This document shows, piece after piece, positions 35,792-47,400 of a stretch of 64,000 nucleotides of DNA (positions within the stretch are counted from its first letter, which is position 1; each line of letters begins with the position of its first letter). The notes under the pieces are model-generated. The model did not search any database, was not told the DNA's origin, and saw nothing but the letters and a program-made list of their open reading frames with translations. Origin of the DNA: Strix aluco (lineage: Eukaryota > Chordata > Aves > Strigiformes > Strigidae); assembly GCF_031877795.1 (NCBI RefSeq), contig NC_133933.1, positions 24,146,029 to 24,210,028 on the forward strand, read 5' to 3'. The translations under genes and the position numbers were made by a program.

Positions 35792-38700
35792 CTGTAAGAG
35801 AAAGTTGCTTAATATCAGATTTCACTCGAACTGTTTTTGTCCTGTTTATAGTTGCAACAAATTTGTGCTTGAAACACACAAAACAAGGCAAGCACTTAAA
35901 TGTTCATTTGTGGCATGTTGCTACCATGAGGCAGCACAAACAGGTATCTACCCTGTTTTAAAATACACACACATCTGTGTTTACATATAAGTTTCTCTGA
36001 AAGGCTCATGCTACTAATAGGGAATATTATATACAATACCTACTAATAGGGAAGTTCATGATTTATCCTAGTTTCTTCTCTCTCAAAAAGGTGCTAAAAC
36101 TTGGGGTTTAAAGCTGTCTCTAAAGACACTCCTATTCATGTTGTCTAAAAATAGTACCAGATTTTAAACCTGAAATTCCTTCCCTATTCTCTATATTCTG
36201 AAAGTAAGGTTATTCTGCCTTTCACAGTCCTTAATGTTACACTGCCAGTGACATAAAATCACTTCAGTATTTCCCACTGAAGGGGATCCCCTCCCCCAAG
36301 CAAAATCTGTTTCTATGACAGTCCTAAATAAGGAACATAGCATCTGATTAAGATAAAAAGGAACTCCTTCATGTGACAAGCCTATAAATGCAAAAGGAAC
36401 AAGAGTAATATGCCAATGACTTATCATAGAAAGACTGCTTAGGGTGTGGGTTTTTTTTTTTTTTCAGACTAAGTAATTCCCTACACCTGTACAGCATGAG
36501 TATGACTCCCCAGGCTAATTTAACAATGAAAAAACCCCCAGAATGCTCCATTCTTCAGTGTTGTTAACACCACAACTTTTGCTAGCATTAAATTTCTATT
36601 TTAATTCAGACATGAACAGTAGAAAACAGGTTTTTTTTCCTCCAGCTATATTAGTTCTACAGATTGAGCATCAAGGAAGACTTCCCTTCCCACCTTTAGA
36701 AAAAAATAACACCCACCCCTCCCCCCAAAAAAACCCAAGACCCAAAGCAAAACCAATCCCCTGCTGCCCCACCAGTGTAACAGCTTTCTGTGACCAGAAG
36801 CAGGTAAGGTGGCCTATAACTGAAAAGAGTTCACATTCATGAACCACCAGACTCCAACTTCCCCTGTGGAAGATTTCAACTAAATTGCCCCTAGCTTATC
36901 AGTGCCCCAGCCTCAACATCTCATCCACGTTAAGCCCTATTATCCTATCAAGAAGTGTCATTACTGGAGTTTCCCATCTCTCCCAGGTATTGGAAATACC
37001 GATGCCAGACTACTTTTCCTGGAAAGAAGAAATCTGATTTTCTTCCAAGTCTGAAGATAAGAGAAGGGCAGACTACTGTTGCTTACGCTGGACTGCAGAA
37101 AACCAACAACTTGGCTATAACAGCACTAGCACCAAGAACCTGTTGCTGGCACGCACATCCGCGTGCATACACCGATGCACGCTGATGCATTTCTACCTGC
37201 TGCCCACCACCTCACATCCTACCCCCTCCCAGGCTACTCAGAACAAGGGCAACCAGTAAGCACAGCTGCTCCACTGCCTTGTACAGCAACCCTTGGAAGG
37301 ACACTGCAGAATTCCACGTTGCATATGTGTTCCACAGTTTTTACTGAATGCATAACTGACACCGTAACAGTATTTCAGAAAATGGGATCTCTGAACTGCA
37401 AGTGGATCTTGTCATTTGGTCTCATAACCACTCGACTGTCTCATAATCACAAAGGAGCTTAACCTACGGTTGGAAGTTGTCCCCAGTCTGAGCAAATAAA
37501 AAGGACCACACTCACACTAGTAAACATATCTGTTTGAAGATGATCCTGAAATGCTTTGGCAGAAGCTACCAATGGCATTCCATGAAGCATTTTCAGATTA
37601 AGAGTGTCCGAGATTTTTGTAATTCTCATTTCTCTTTTCATAGAATCCTAAAATAATTACACTGACACCCATGAAGAACAGGGAAGTGTTAGAACTTTTC
37701 CTGTACTGTGCAGAATTGAACCACAGGTCAGTGTCAATCACAGACACAACAACCAGGGAAGTCTGAACACAAGTTTTTAGAAAACTGTCAGGCAATGGCT
37801 AAGAGCTCCCAAGTTGACTGACAGCAAAATGCAAGTCTGGGAGAGATACAATAAGCCCTGAAAGTGAAATATATCCTGTACTTACAGCTACATCATCCGT
37901 TACTTTGATACAGAGGTTCCCATCACAATGTCGATATTTGAGAACAACCCGCACCTGAAATGACAAACATTTTAAAAATTAACATCTATAGCTAATGATT
38001 CTCAGAACATATCTGAAGGCAATTTGCCCAAATTCAGACCACCTTATTAGGATTATGTACTGCTTCACATCTGTGTCACCTCTGTGGTGGTCCTCAGCTC
38101 TGGTGGCCACTAATCCTACAGCCAACATGGTGTGGAAGTTGAACCATCACACTTCCCTGCCCAACATGTTAAACTGGTATTACAGCAGCATCAGGAAGCT
38201 TAACATTGGGCATGATAAAACCACTGTAAGTAGAGTAATGACAGCTGCAGAGACCTTAGTGACAAGGTAAACTCCAAGAGTAACATCAACACAAGACACC
38301 CCCTCACCACATATCATGCTTCAGAAAAACTAACTGGGAGTTTGTGCTTATAAACTTGAAACACTTAAAAAAAAATAGTTCTACATGAAGACTTGAAAGG
38401 GATTCACTGAGTGGGGTAAGCTCAATACTACTACTTTTTCTTCTACGGTACCTAAACTGTTATGTAAAAAAGTCTATTTCCAGTCACTACAGTTATTTCA
38501 ATAGCTGCACTGCTGCCTGCAAACAGATTTGAAGTGTTCTGATGTTTCTGTAAGTGGAAAGGGAAGATACAAAGAATAACACTTTTAGAGTAATTACAGT
38601 CAGAGGACTGAAGGGAGTCCTTTCAAACTAAATTGCTTTCAAGACTCAATAAGGCTAAATTTGAAGTCTGAAAGCAAGCATTCAACTCCTCACTAAAACA

Positions 38701-40447
38701 GTTACTACTGTAGTCACCTGCCCTGAGCTTTAACCTGGCCACAGTCCCTCTGGATTCTCAAATCACCAAAGTTCTCAAAGCCATGGTGATAAAAATCAAC
38801 ATCCTCAGCAACTGACTGAGCATTAAACGCTTCCTCCTGACTGCAGAACTGGCCACAGAGACTTTATATCTATTGTTTCTAGCCTCAGCTAGCATCAGAA
38901 ACAAAGCAAGGTGTCCTTTTGAGAACATTCTGAACTCACACTATGAACAGGTCTTTGTTGTAATGGCCAACAACCTCCTTGACTACTAGATACATCTTGG
39001 AGCAGGAATTTCAAAATATATCTTGTCCAAGATTTATCCTTCTTGTTTAACGAACTGTCACCTTCCAACCACAAGAGCTGTGTATCAGTACATCTCTCCA
39101 CTGAGCAGGCCCAAAAGCAGGAGAGGCTGCCTCAAGCAGCTGGCATGGACTCGACACATAACTCGCTCCTGCAAAAGGCAGACCACTCACTGCCTAGCCT
39201 CACAAGCACAGGAAGAACATGCACCCATCTCCCATGATTCTTGTTCTTCCTTCAAGTTTCTTGACAAGCCCAATCACATAAAAAAGCTCCTCAGGCTAGT
39301 TCTCTGGCAAATTAAAAGAAGGGTACTTGTGTTGTAACTCTGAGGCCTAAACTCCTTTGCAAATAGACATGTTTATTGCCATGGATAGGAGAAGATTGTC
39401 TTTGAGGGCCCCTCAAGAAAAGGGGGAAAAGCAATTCCTGGCTGCAGTGACACTCCTTCTCCTTCATTTAATTGAATGTTACAGAGCATAAGAAGGTAAA
39501 ACAGGACAATTTTATTATCAGTAGATAGCTAGCAATTGCATATGAAGCAGTCACCTACGCTCATGTGCCCTATTTTTGGTGACAAAAACTAGGTCTTTTT
39601 TATTGACGTTTTCTTAGGCATATGAATTCCACATTACTTTTTGTGCTGCTTTTTGGCTGAAGTATGTTTTTTCTGAAGACTGAAGTTACTTTTAACATTT
39701 GCACAAACTATTCTCCTAAAAAAGTCACCAGAAACAAAAAGCAGTTGTGAACCAAGAAGTTAATTCCTAGAGCAATTACCTTTTAGGAAGCAAACACCTT
39801 CCAGTCTGAAATGACACTGCAGGCAACAACGCAATGTAAGAGCTAATAAATGCTTTTATTTCTTTTAGGAAGACAAATTCAAATGTGTTGTAAACTCATA
39901 AAACAAGCCAATTCTCGATACACTTTTCATTCAGCAGAACTTTTAAGCCTGGATTCTAACATACAGGTACACTATAAATAAGCACAACGTCTCTGGAGGT
40001 CGGTTCCACAGGTTAATACCTGTCGCTGGTAACACCATCCTCTACGTACGTTTTTGGGGTGTTCAATGAGAACTTCCGTTCCGTGAAAAAGGAAGATCAG
40101 GCGTGACACCAGCGAGTAACCCCCTCCCTTGGCGGGCGCGGCACAACTGTGGTCCCTGCGAGACGCTGCAAGGCGCTCCCCGGCCCTGCCGGGGCCCAGG
40201 GCACCGCCTGCCTCCCCGGGCGGCCAGAGCGAGAGCGCCGGAGCCACCACGCCGCCGGCGCCCACCGCCTCACCCCAGCGCCGCTCCTCCCCGGGCCTAC
40301 CGCGGTCGGCGGAGGCCCGGCCGGCCAGCCCGCCCGCCGAGCCCCTCAGCTCAGCTCAGCCCGGCCCTCACCCACCTTCATAGGGTCGGCGAGGTAGAGC
40401 TTCTCGGCAGCGCGCGTGAACTCCTCCCAGGCCTGGTAGTGCGGCAT
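35672..40447 (-). CDS. SRP9: Signal recognition particle 9 kDa protein (spliced, 3 exons)
   Basis: SRP9 pairs with SRP14 on the Alu domain of 7SL RNA and is needed for elongation arrest while SRP carries ribosomes making secretory proteins to the ER. The joined exons 40376-40447, 37886-37954 and 35672-35791 give exactly 86 residues, the usual vertebrate length, with no stop. Recognisable segments are [39 protein letters not shown] and [20 protein letters not shown]. All splice sites are GT-AG and every exon junction falls between codons. The ATG has G at -3. The gene begins in a CpG island and is transcribed in the same direction as EPHX1, as in mammals. The intact frame plus introns rules out a processed pseudogene. 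Confidence 0.97.
35792..37885 (-). other. SRP9: SRP9 intron 2
   Basis: GT-AG intron of about 2.1 kb. It has a 14-base T run at 36451-36464 and C/A-rich simple sequence near 36705-36750. Nothing else was recognised. Confidence 0.8.
37886..37954 (-). CDS. SRP9: SRP9 coding exon 2
   Basis: Acceptor GTCATTTCAG, donor GTAAGTAC. It encodes residues 25-47: [15 protein letters not shown] and IKVTDDVA. This is the first beta-strand region, which contacts SRP RNA in the family. Confidence 0.96.
37955..40375 (-). other. SRP9: SRP9 intron 1
   Basis: GT-AG intron of about 2.4 kb. Its first ~250 bases are CpG-island sequence, the rest is AT-rich. No other exon or repeat was supported. Confidence 0.8.
40376..40447 (-). 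CDS. SRP9: SRP9 coding exon 1 (start codon)
   Basis: ATG at 40447-40445 in a GCC ATG C context inside the CpG island. It encodes residues 1-24, ending LADPMK, and is followed by the donor GTGGGTGAG. Confidence 0.97.
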
Positions 40448-40497
40448 GGCGGGGCCGGCCCGGCGCGGCTCGGTGCTCCGCTCCCCCCGCCGGCGGC

Positions 40498-40508
40498 AAG
40501 ATGGCGCC
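40498..40508 (+). promoter_or_regulatory. YY1-type motif AAGATGGCGCC
   Basis: Close match to the AAGATGGCGGC word found near start sites of ribosome- and translation-related genes. It lies about 50-60 bp upstream of the SRP9 ATG, so probably in or at the edge of the 5' UTR. Confidence 0.6.
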
Positions 40509-40546
40509 GAAGGCGGGCGATGCCTCCCTGCCAGCCAGCACTTCCC

Positions 40547-40574
40547 ATTGGCCAGCGGGAAACTGCCGCCCAAT
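40547..40574. promoter_or_regulatory. Pair of CCAAT boxes in opposite orientation
   Basis: ATTGG at 40547-40551 (CCAAT on the minus strand) and CCAAT at 40570-40574 on the plus strand, about 100-127 bp upstream of the SRP9 ATG. Likely NF-Y sites. A third ATTGG lies at 40737-40741. Confidence 0.55.
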
Positions 40575-40585
40575 CGCGAAGCGCG

Positions 40586-40592
40586 TGACTCA
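40586..40592. promoter_or_regulatory. AP-1 motif TGACTCA
   Basis: Exact consensus heptamer in the SRP9 promoter island, next to the CCAAT pair. Confidence 0.45.
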
Positions 40593-41300
40593 GAGGTTCT
40601 GGGCCCGGGGGCGGAGCGCGGCCGACGGGCGCAGAGAGGGGAGCCCGGCGGGCGGCGCCGTCGCCACAGCGACCCCTCCAGGCGCGGCGGGATGCGGGCA
40701 GGCGCCTCCCCGCCCACAGCGGGGGTGCACGCGCCCATTGGTGGCTGCGCCGCCGCATCGGAGCGGCGCGGGCTGGCCGCGCCGCCCGGGTGTCACCGGT
40801 TCGAGCCCCGCCGCCGGCCGAGGGACAGCCCGCCCGCCTGCGGGGCTCTGCCAGGCCCGGCGCGGGCCGCCTCGGCGTCAGTCTCCCACTGTGAGGCCCA
40901 CGGTGCGGCTTTGGGGGCGCGGGGCGCCCAGTGTGGGGGCGAGGGACCTGGCCTGGCCTGGCAGGGCTGGGAGGGCCCGGTGGGAGGTGAGGCCGGAGCC
41001 CCAGGCCAGCCCCGGCCAGGCGGGCTGTGAGCGGGAGGTTAGCTTTCACCGCTGCATCTAGCCCAGATTTTCCCAGGCTGGAAGGTCCTTTGTTAAGCTG
41101 GAGGTTGGCTCCATGTTAGGCAGCCTTTAAAAAGAATATTTAGGAGCAGCTCACTGGCTTCACTGGGCCGCCGGGGCTGCTGCGGTCGTTTCAGAGGGGT
41201 GCTGAGGCAGGGCTTGGCACTGGAAGTAAAGCTGCTGGTTTCAGAAAGAGACTGAAAGTTATGAAATTCTAAAGATCTTGGGGAACCCAGCTTTTCAAAT

Positions 41301-41320
41301 ATATATGTGTGTGTGTGTGT
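41301..41320. repeat. Short (AT)/(TG) microsatellite
   Basis: ATATA followed by about seven TG units. Confidence 0.8.
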
Positions 41321-42022
41321 AGAGCACTGACATAAAACATGGGAGAGGAAAAAAAAAAATCCATGATTTTTCTGTTACATTTTAAAATCCCATTTTCTGA
41401 AGTAACCAGTGATTTTTGTTCTCTAATTACACAAAGATTGTAGCCAGCCACAGTGCTAAGCTCTGACTTGCTACATGGCTTGTGTAACTGCTGCGATTAC
41501 AATAAACACATAAAAATTGCAGTCCTCTATTGTCCATTTCATAGGGATGTACTGAAAACCCAGAAGCTGCTGATAATGACTCACAACTTCAAGTTAGTTT
41601 TAGTGAAGTGAGCAAACCTCAACAGTGTGTCCAAACAAATAAATGGGAAAGTTTAGGGCAGATCTGCATGTAAAGGGACAAATTATGCAGGCTGTTCCAG
41701 TCTCCACTAGCGATGTGGGGGAATAGTAGCTTAGATTTTTGACCACAAAAGGCACAATAGGCGCAAGGGAGAATGAAGAAACGTGGTGTAGAAATAAAAG
41801 GGTGGATGGGAGGTAAGGGGAGAAAAACTAGAATGAATTTCCCTGAATCAGTAAAGCAGAAAGTAGTTGTTACTGTGGGGATCAACTCTGAAAAAGTCTG
41901 GAGTGATTAGACTGCCAAACTTTAATAGATTGCGACTTGTGGGTGTTACGTGGTCTAAACAATTCTGTTAAAGGGCTTTGCACCAATGAGTGGAGGCTAT
42001 GAATAGTGGAAAGACTTAGGAC

Positions 42023-42041
42023 TTTTTTTTTTTTTTTTTTT
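42023..42041. repeat. Poly(T) run, 19 bases
   Basis: Uninterrupted T tract. No retroposed body recognised beside it. Confidence 0.85.
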
Positions 42042-44404
42042 CTATCCAGAACTGCTCACAGAGTTTAGATGCTGCGGTGTCTGAGAACCCAGCTTCAGAA
42101 ACACGAGAGTTGTCTTTCAGCGAGGCTGATAATCAACAGCTCTGATTAAAGGTGATAAATGTATTGACAGAGCCTAAAGCAGTTATCCCAAACACAGAAC
42201 CTAACCTGGAGGGAGTGCTTCTCCACTATCTTAGGTTTTAGGTACCCATTTACAACAGCAGAGTAGGAGTTGCATTTGGTAGTGCTTTATGGACATGCCG
42301 GGGATGTAAATATATGAAAATGAAAGGTGTGGGGAGCACAAACTGTGTAACACACAGAACATTTCACAGAACTATTGCTCACCAAATTTGGATCTAGGTT
42401 TTTACGTGGGACATGGATATTTTCTTTCTGAAGGAGGAGTCCAAATTTTGGGCTGTCCAGTCAGAAGTACCTTAGGGTTGCTTTTCAGAGGATTTTAATT
42501 TTGACTCAAATATTCAGAATCTTTTATGTGTTTTTTGACACAAGAGCTGTTTTAGGAGCTTGCCAATGGCCAGTCCGTAGCCCTGTAATTCGCAATTTCT
42601 GCAGTTGAACTAATGCAACAGGGCAAGATTAGAGAACAAACCCATTTTGGTATTTCTTTTTCCTTAACCCAGATGATTTCTGTGATCCAGTTTAGGATGC
42701 AGCTTCTAAAACTATTACATGTGCACAGTTTTGGAGATGACAGACTGCAGCAGCCAGGGCAAAGAACAGAGAGAGGGATTTTGTAATTGGCCTTACCTCT
42801 GAAGAAAATGTGATGTGTCACTATGATGGTTATATACAGCCTGATACACAACTCTGCATAGCCTGTTTCTGGCTGCAGATCTTAAGGATTTCATCTACCC
42901 TGCCACCACCACCACCACCTATGGCCCCACGGTCGTGCTGCCACAGCTGTTTGTAACTGTGCTGGGGATCAAACCAACGCTTGGATTAAAAGCAGCACCG
43001 TTCTTAGTAACACCGTGATCAGTTTGTTTTTCCAGTTTACTGTGTGGCCTTACGTACTGTTGTGCTGACACAGCTGTTGAAAATGTACCTTTTTTGGTGG
43101 CAAGACAGGATATGGGAATTCCTACTGTTTTTGCTGGCTTGCCACCAAAGATTGGTGTTGCACGTGAAACAACCCCTCCAGCTCTCCTGAAAGCAAGGCC
43201 AGTTGCTGAAATCTCAGCAGTTAAAAAGAGAGGCTATTTCTGAGCCTCAGGGAATGTCTGATACCTATAGTTAGTGTGCTGCTTTGCTCTGTTGTTCTCT
43301 TCTTGCCTGGAGAACAGAACATTTTCTTGACATGTTTGAAAAGTAACTTAGACCACTGCAGTTACTCAGCTGTAAGTTGTATTTGATGTATGTCCAAAAC
43401 TGTATTTTTCAAGTGAGTTCCAGTGAATGCAGTAATAGTAGAAATCTTTCAATGGGCTTTTTGTTTAGTGAAATAAAATGAACAGTTGTTTATCACTGTG
43501 TGGAGTGTTTGGTATCCAGCCAATAATAATTTAGTAGCTAGTAAGAATTCTGCTAAAACATACATACTTATCTTGCTTTCTTTTCTTGAGTTCCTGCTTT
43601 CTTCCGTGCAAGAAATCATTCCAGTGGTCTTAACGGCCATTCCATCACTTGTAAGTGAAATCTGGAATGCTATAAAACCTCATTTACCCTTTCCTCAGTC
43701 TCTCCTTGTATATCCTTGCTATATTCCCTAGACCACCTTAGATAATTTCTTTTTTCGCTTGGATTTAAGGCCATAAAAAGCTATGAAGCAACAATGTAAG
43801 TACTTGTGTGATGAAGATTTTTCATGCGTTTTTTCCTCAGGCCTTTTCCCCTCATCCAACCTGTATGTACATGATTAATGATCTCTCTTTGATCAAGCTT
43901 CTACATGCATTGCCACTGCAAGTTCTGCTTTGTATGGTTATGTTCAGGCATCTGGATTCCACATGGTAATTTCTTTAGGTTTTTATCTAGTGTCTTCCTT
44001 TGCATAAATGACGAACTGGAAGAAAACAGTAGAAAAAGACCTTGCATTGTCTCTTAAAATATCATCCACAGAGATCGTGAGTTCTTGCAACTCCTACAAA
44101 CTCATGGATGTTGCAGCTTGCAGCTGCTCCACATCACTCAAGGTTAGATATTTGGTTTCCTGTTCTTCACATTAATGCTTTTATTCAATCTAAAGCAGGT
44201 GCCATATTCTTATTTGCAATTGTATTTTCTTTCCTGGATAAGGAATTCAGATAAGAGTATTAAATTCATTAAAATAATTATCTGTCACTATGACATACTA
44301 CTAGTGGGTAAAACAAGCTGGTCTTTCCAGCTACAAGAAGCTTTGTATAGAACACTGTGCATTATCATGCTAAATTATAGATTTGATAGGAAACAATAGG
44401 ACAA

Positions 44405-44458
44405 ACTCTGATCTCAGTTATGCTGCTGTAAATCCAGAGTAATTCCATTTATTTCAGT

Positions 44459-44461
<3 letters not shown>
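44405..44461 (+). repeat. Possible ancient sauropsid dispersed repeat fragment
   Basis: CTGATCTCAGTTATGCTGCT, GTAAATCCAGAGTAATTCCA and ATTTCAGTGG resemble a word common in reptile and bird genomes (about 'CTCAGTTACAC..GTGTAAATCCAGAGTAACTCCATTGA'). The family is not known to me, and the match is from memory. Confidence 0.3.

Positions 44462-44489
<28 letters not shown>
44462..44489. repeat. Poly(T) run, 28 bases
   Basis: The longest homopolymer in the window, immediately after the dispersed-repeat word. It could be expanded by slippage or mark a tail of a minus-strand retroposed fragment. Confidence 0.9.
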
Positions 44490-47400
44490 GTATCTGTAAC
44501 AGTTTAATTAAGAGGAGACTTTGGTGCTGAGATGATAATCCTGTTCTTGGACCAGGAGCAATATAAAGTCAGCGCAGTTATACAGGTCTAAAAGAGTGTT
44601 AATGAGGAGTTAGTTACAGGGCAATTATTGCTGCCAGGAATGCTTAATGCTTGAAGAAGGAGATATAGTCACTTCTTTCAAAATAGCTTCAACCCAGCCC
44701 TCAGTAAAGTTAAGGAGAAGGCATGGGCATGGTGATTATACATTCCATTCTTGTGTGTGTATGGTCTAAACCGGCTTGGGATTTGTACCGGTGCAAACTT
44801 CAATCAGTTGTTTTTGGGGTTTTTTTTGAAAGGCCATTTCTGTGCATAAGGGTGCAGATAGATCTTGAGTACAGTGAGATCTGAAGTCTTTGACATCACA
44901 CTAGCCTCTGAGTCTCAGTGCCCATGAGAACCAAGTCTGCAGTCAGAAGCAGTTCATGCTCCTGGATGGGTTATAACATGCCAAATCAAGCCACGGCTTT
45001 TGACTCCACAGTTCCTGAAGGAGCACAAAACACACTGCTCCTTTCTATGGGTTTTATGTTTTAAACAGCTTGGCTAATGGTTTTGCCAGGCTGAGCCATA
45101 TATAGTTAATTACATCAGTGCTAATTTTCTACTTCTTTTGCACACAAGCATCTTACCGAGTGATTCAGACTTACACCGTCCTAACAGGGTAATTAAATAT
45201 TGGTGTGACTTGGTTGTTAAAATGCAGTTCATGACAATTAAGGCTGTTCGTGGACAGCAGGATTCTAGGGCCCTGTCCCGATGCCTGTCCCAGCCAAGTC
45301 ACAACTTCAAGTCAGGATGAGACCTGTGTGCCCGCTACTCTCCTCCCTCCTTTTCCCCAGTGCCCCTGTTCCTGTGAAAGGAAATACACTCCAAACACAC
45401 CCCTGATCAGGGCCACTGGGGAGCTCGCAGCCTTGGGCACACCATGATCCATTAGCCATAACCTTTCCCAAGGTAGCATGGTTTCCTAGTTTGCTAGTTT
45501 CCTAGTTTCCCCCCCCCTGCCCCCCATCATATAATATCGTCTAATCTAATCTTACTGTATGTTAGGGAGTTTATATATGTGCATGTCAATAACCATTACA
45601 CTAGCAAGAGAGCTGTCCCTACATATGGCTGTGTTGCCAGCTTGGCCTTAGTAGAAACTTGGATGCTGTTCTGACAGTGCTCTTGTTAAGCTGTTTGCTT
45701 TTGATAGCTAGAAAGATGCATCTCTTCCTGTTAAGTGGTCAGTTTAGTCCCTTCAGCATAATAACATATTCAAATTAATGTGCTGTCGTGCAAGAGACAT
45801 ATGTTAGAGAACAGACTCTATGCTGTCACAACATTGACTGTTGAGATTTGAGAATGAAATAGCAGTTCTCGTGATGGCCTTCAGGGAAAAGAAGAACACA
45901 TCTGGTAGCCAGCTCATGAACCGGCATTTGAAGCACTCTGGAAGCAGACAGTTACTCGCAGCATTAGCTGCTCATAGATTTTGTATCACCATTACATGAA
46001 GTTACTGAGCATGCTTAAAATGGGGTTAGATCATCTGCTGGCACACACTGGAAATGCATTGATTTCTTACATTAGTCTTTAAATAAAAAAGCTTTTTATG
46101 CGATAGGCATGACTTAAGGCTGGTTTACCTGTGCTATTCATGCTGCCATGGTTGACGTAATTGAAGAGTACAAATCACCAGAATGGGCAAGTGAGATTAG
46201 ATGCTTATAGCGATACCTTCCCAAGTCCCCTGGAGCAGTGTAACTGCATGTGGGGCAAAAGGGTTTTCGGTACTTTTAACTAAGTTGATTTCTAATTCTA
46301 AACTACATGTCTCAGCCCAGATCAGATGTAAATTACCTCCTTCTCAGTTCAGCCTGCAGAAGGGAAGACATGAGCAGTTCCTAGTCTGCTGTAATGCTAA
46401 AGATTGAACCTTCCTGGCAGGTGAACCCTGCTGACTTCTTCCTGAAGTGAAAGAGTAACACGCTTCCCCTTCCCCCTGTGCTGTTGTGAGAACAGCAACA
46501 TGTAGCTGGTGGGAAACAGTAGCTTTTGATGTTTGCAAAGTAAATTCATGCCTGTCCCTGAAGTTGTGCGGCCTCATTTGAGTGGACTCTTGACTTAGCT
46601 GTGTCTGCGAAAGAGGCTGATAGTCCCAGCCACTTGTCATTGCCTTTTCCCAGGAATTAATGCCCTCTCGTGATGTGTTTGCAGAGATGGTTGTGCGAGT
46701 GCCCCTTAACCCACTTCAATCAAACTGAGTTAGCAAAACCTCCTACTTAATCCATTTAAGCTAAGTCTGGCTCAGGTTGACCAAAGTAGGTTAGGGGGTG
46801 CCTAGATGAGCCACTCTGCAGGCAGATCTGAAGAGGTGGTAATTTCCACAAGAAGAAGTAGGACGGGCGGAGCAGGGGGAGTGGATCTGAATCAGCAACT
46901 TCTCCCATGCCCTCAGCTGCAGGCAGAAGTGGGCGCCAGCCACTGTCCTGCACTGCACACACACAGGCGTGCCGGGCAGCTCAGCTGGCAGGCAGAACTT
47001 GGGAAGCCACAGCCGTGCAGCTGTTTTCCCATATACCCCTTCCTGTAGTTACAAGAGTAGAAAAACTTTGTGCACAGCAGCTGTTGCCGAGAACGCACGG
47101 CAGACGAAAGCCTCTGCAGGCTCCTCAAGCTCTCCTGTTGAAGCGTTTGTCCTTGGTCAAGAGTTGGTGCAGGTAAAGGTCCAAATTATGGTCAAATTAG
47201 TGTCAGAGTGGATTCTTGGCATTTGCATTGCCAATTCCTGAAACAACTGCAAGCACACATGTTTCTTTGATGTCTACAGTATGGCAGCTTTCTATAAAAG
47301 ATGCCTGTTGCAGAGCTTGTATAGCTATTGGGCTCGCAGGCCTACATAGAGCACACATAAGAGCTGGGAGCTGTGCTGGGAAGGGCTTCCTTACCTCCAA

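Larger units (their letters stand above)
40100..41060. promoter_or_regulatory. SRP9: CpG island, SRP9 promoter
   Basis: About 1 kb of GC- and CpG-rich DNA spanning SRP9 exon 1 and its upstream side. It contains a YY1-type motif (40498-40508), CCAAT boxes in both orientations, an AP-1 motif and GC boxes, and no TATA box near the start. This is typical of a broad housekeeping promoter. Long open frames on both strands here are compositional. Confidence 0.85.

Noticed and set aside
37638-37660. CATAGAATCCTAAAATAATT as a CR1 3' end
   Set aside because: Only the first ~20 bases resemble the CR1 terminal repeat; the following sequence does not continue into CR1.
40103-41061. Long open frames on both strands across the SRP9 CpG island
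   Set aside because: Same compositional effect. Only the 72-bp SRP9 exon within it has homology support.
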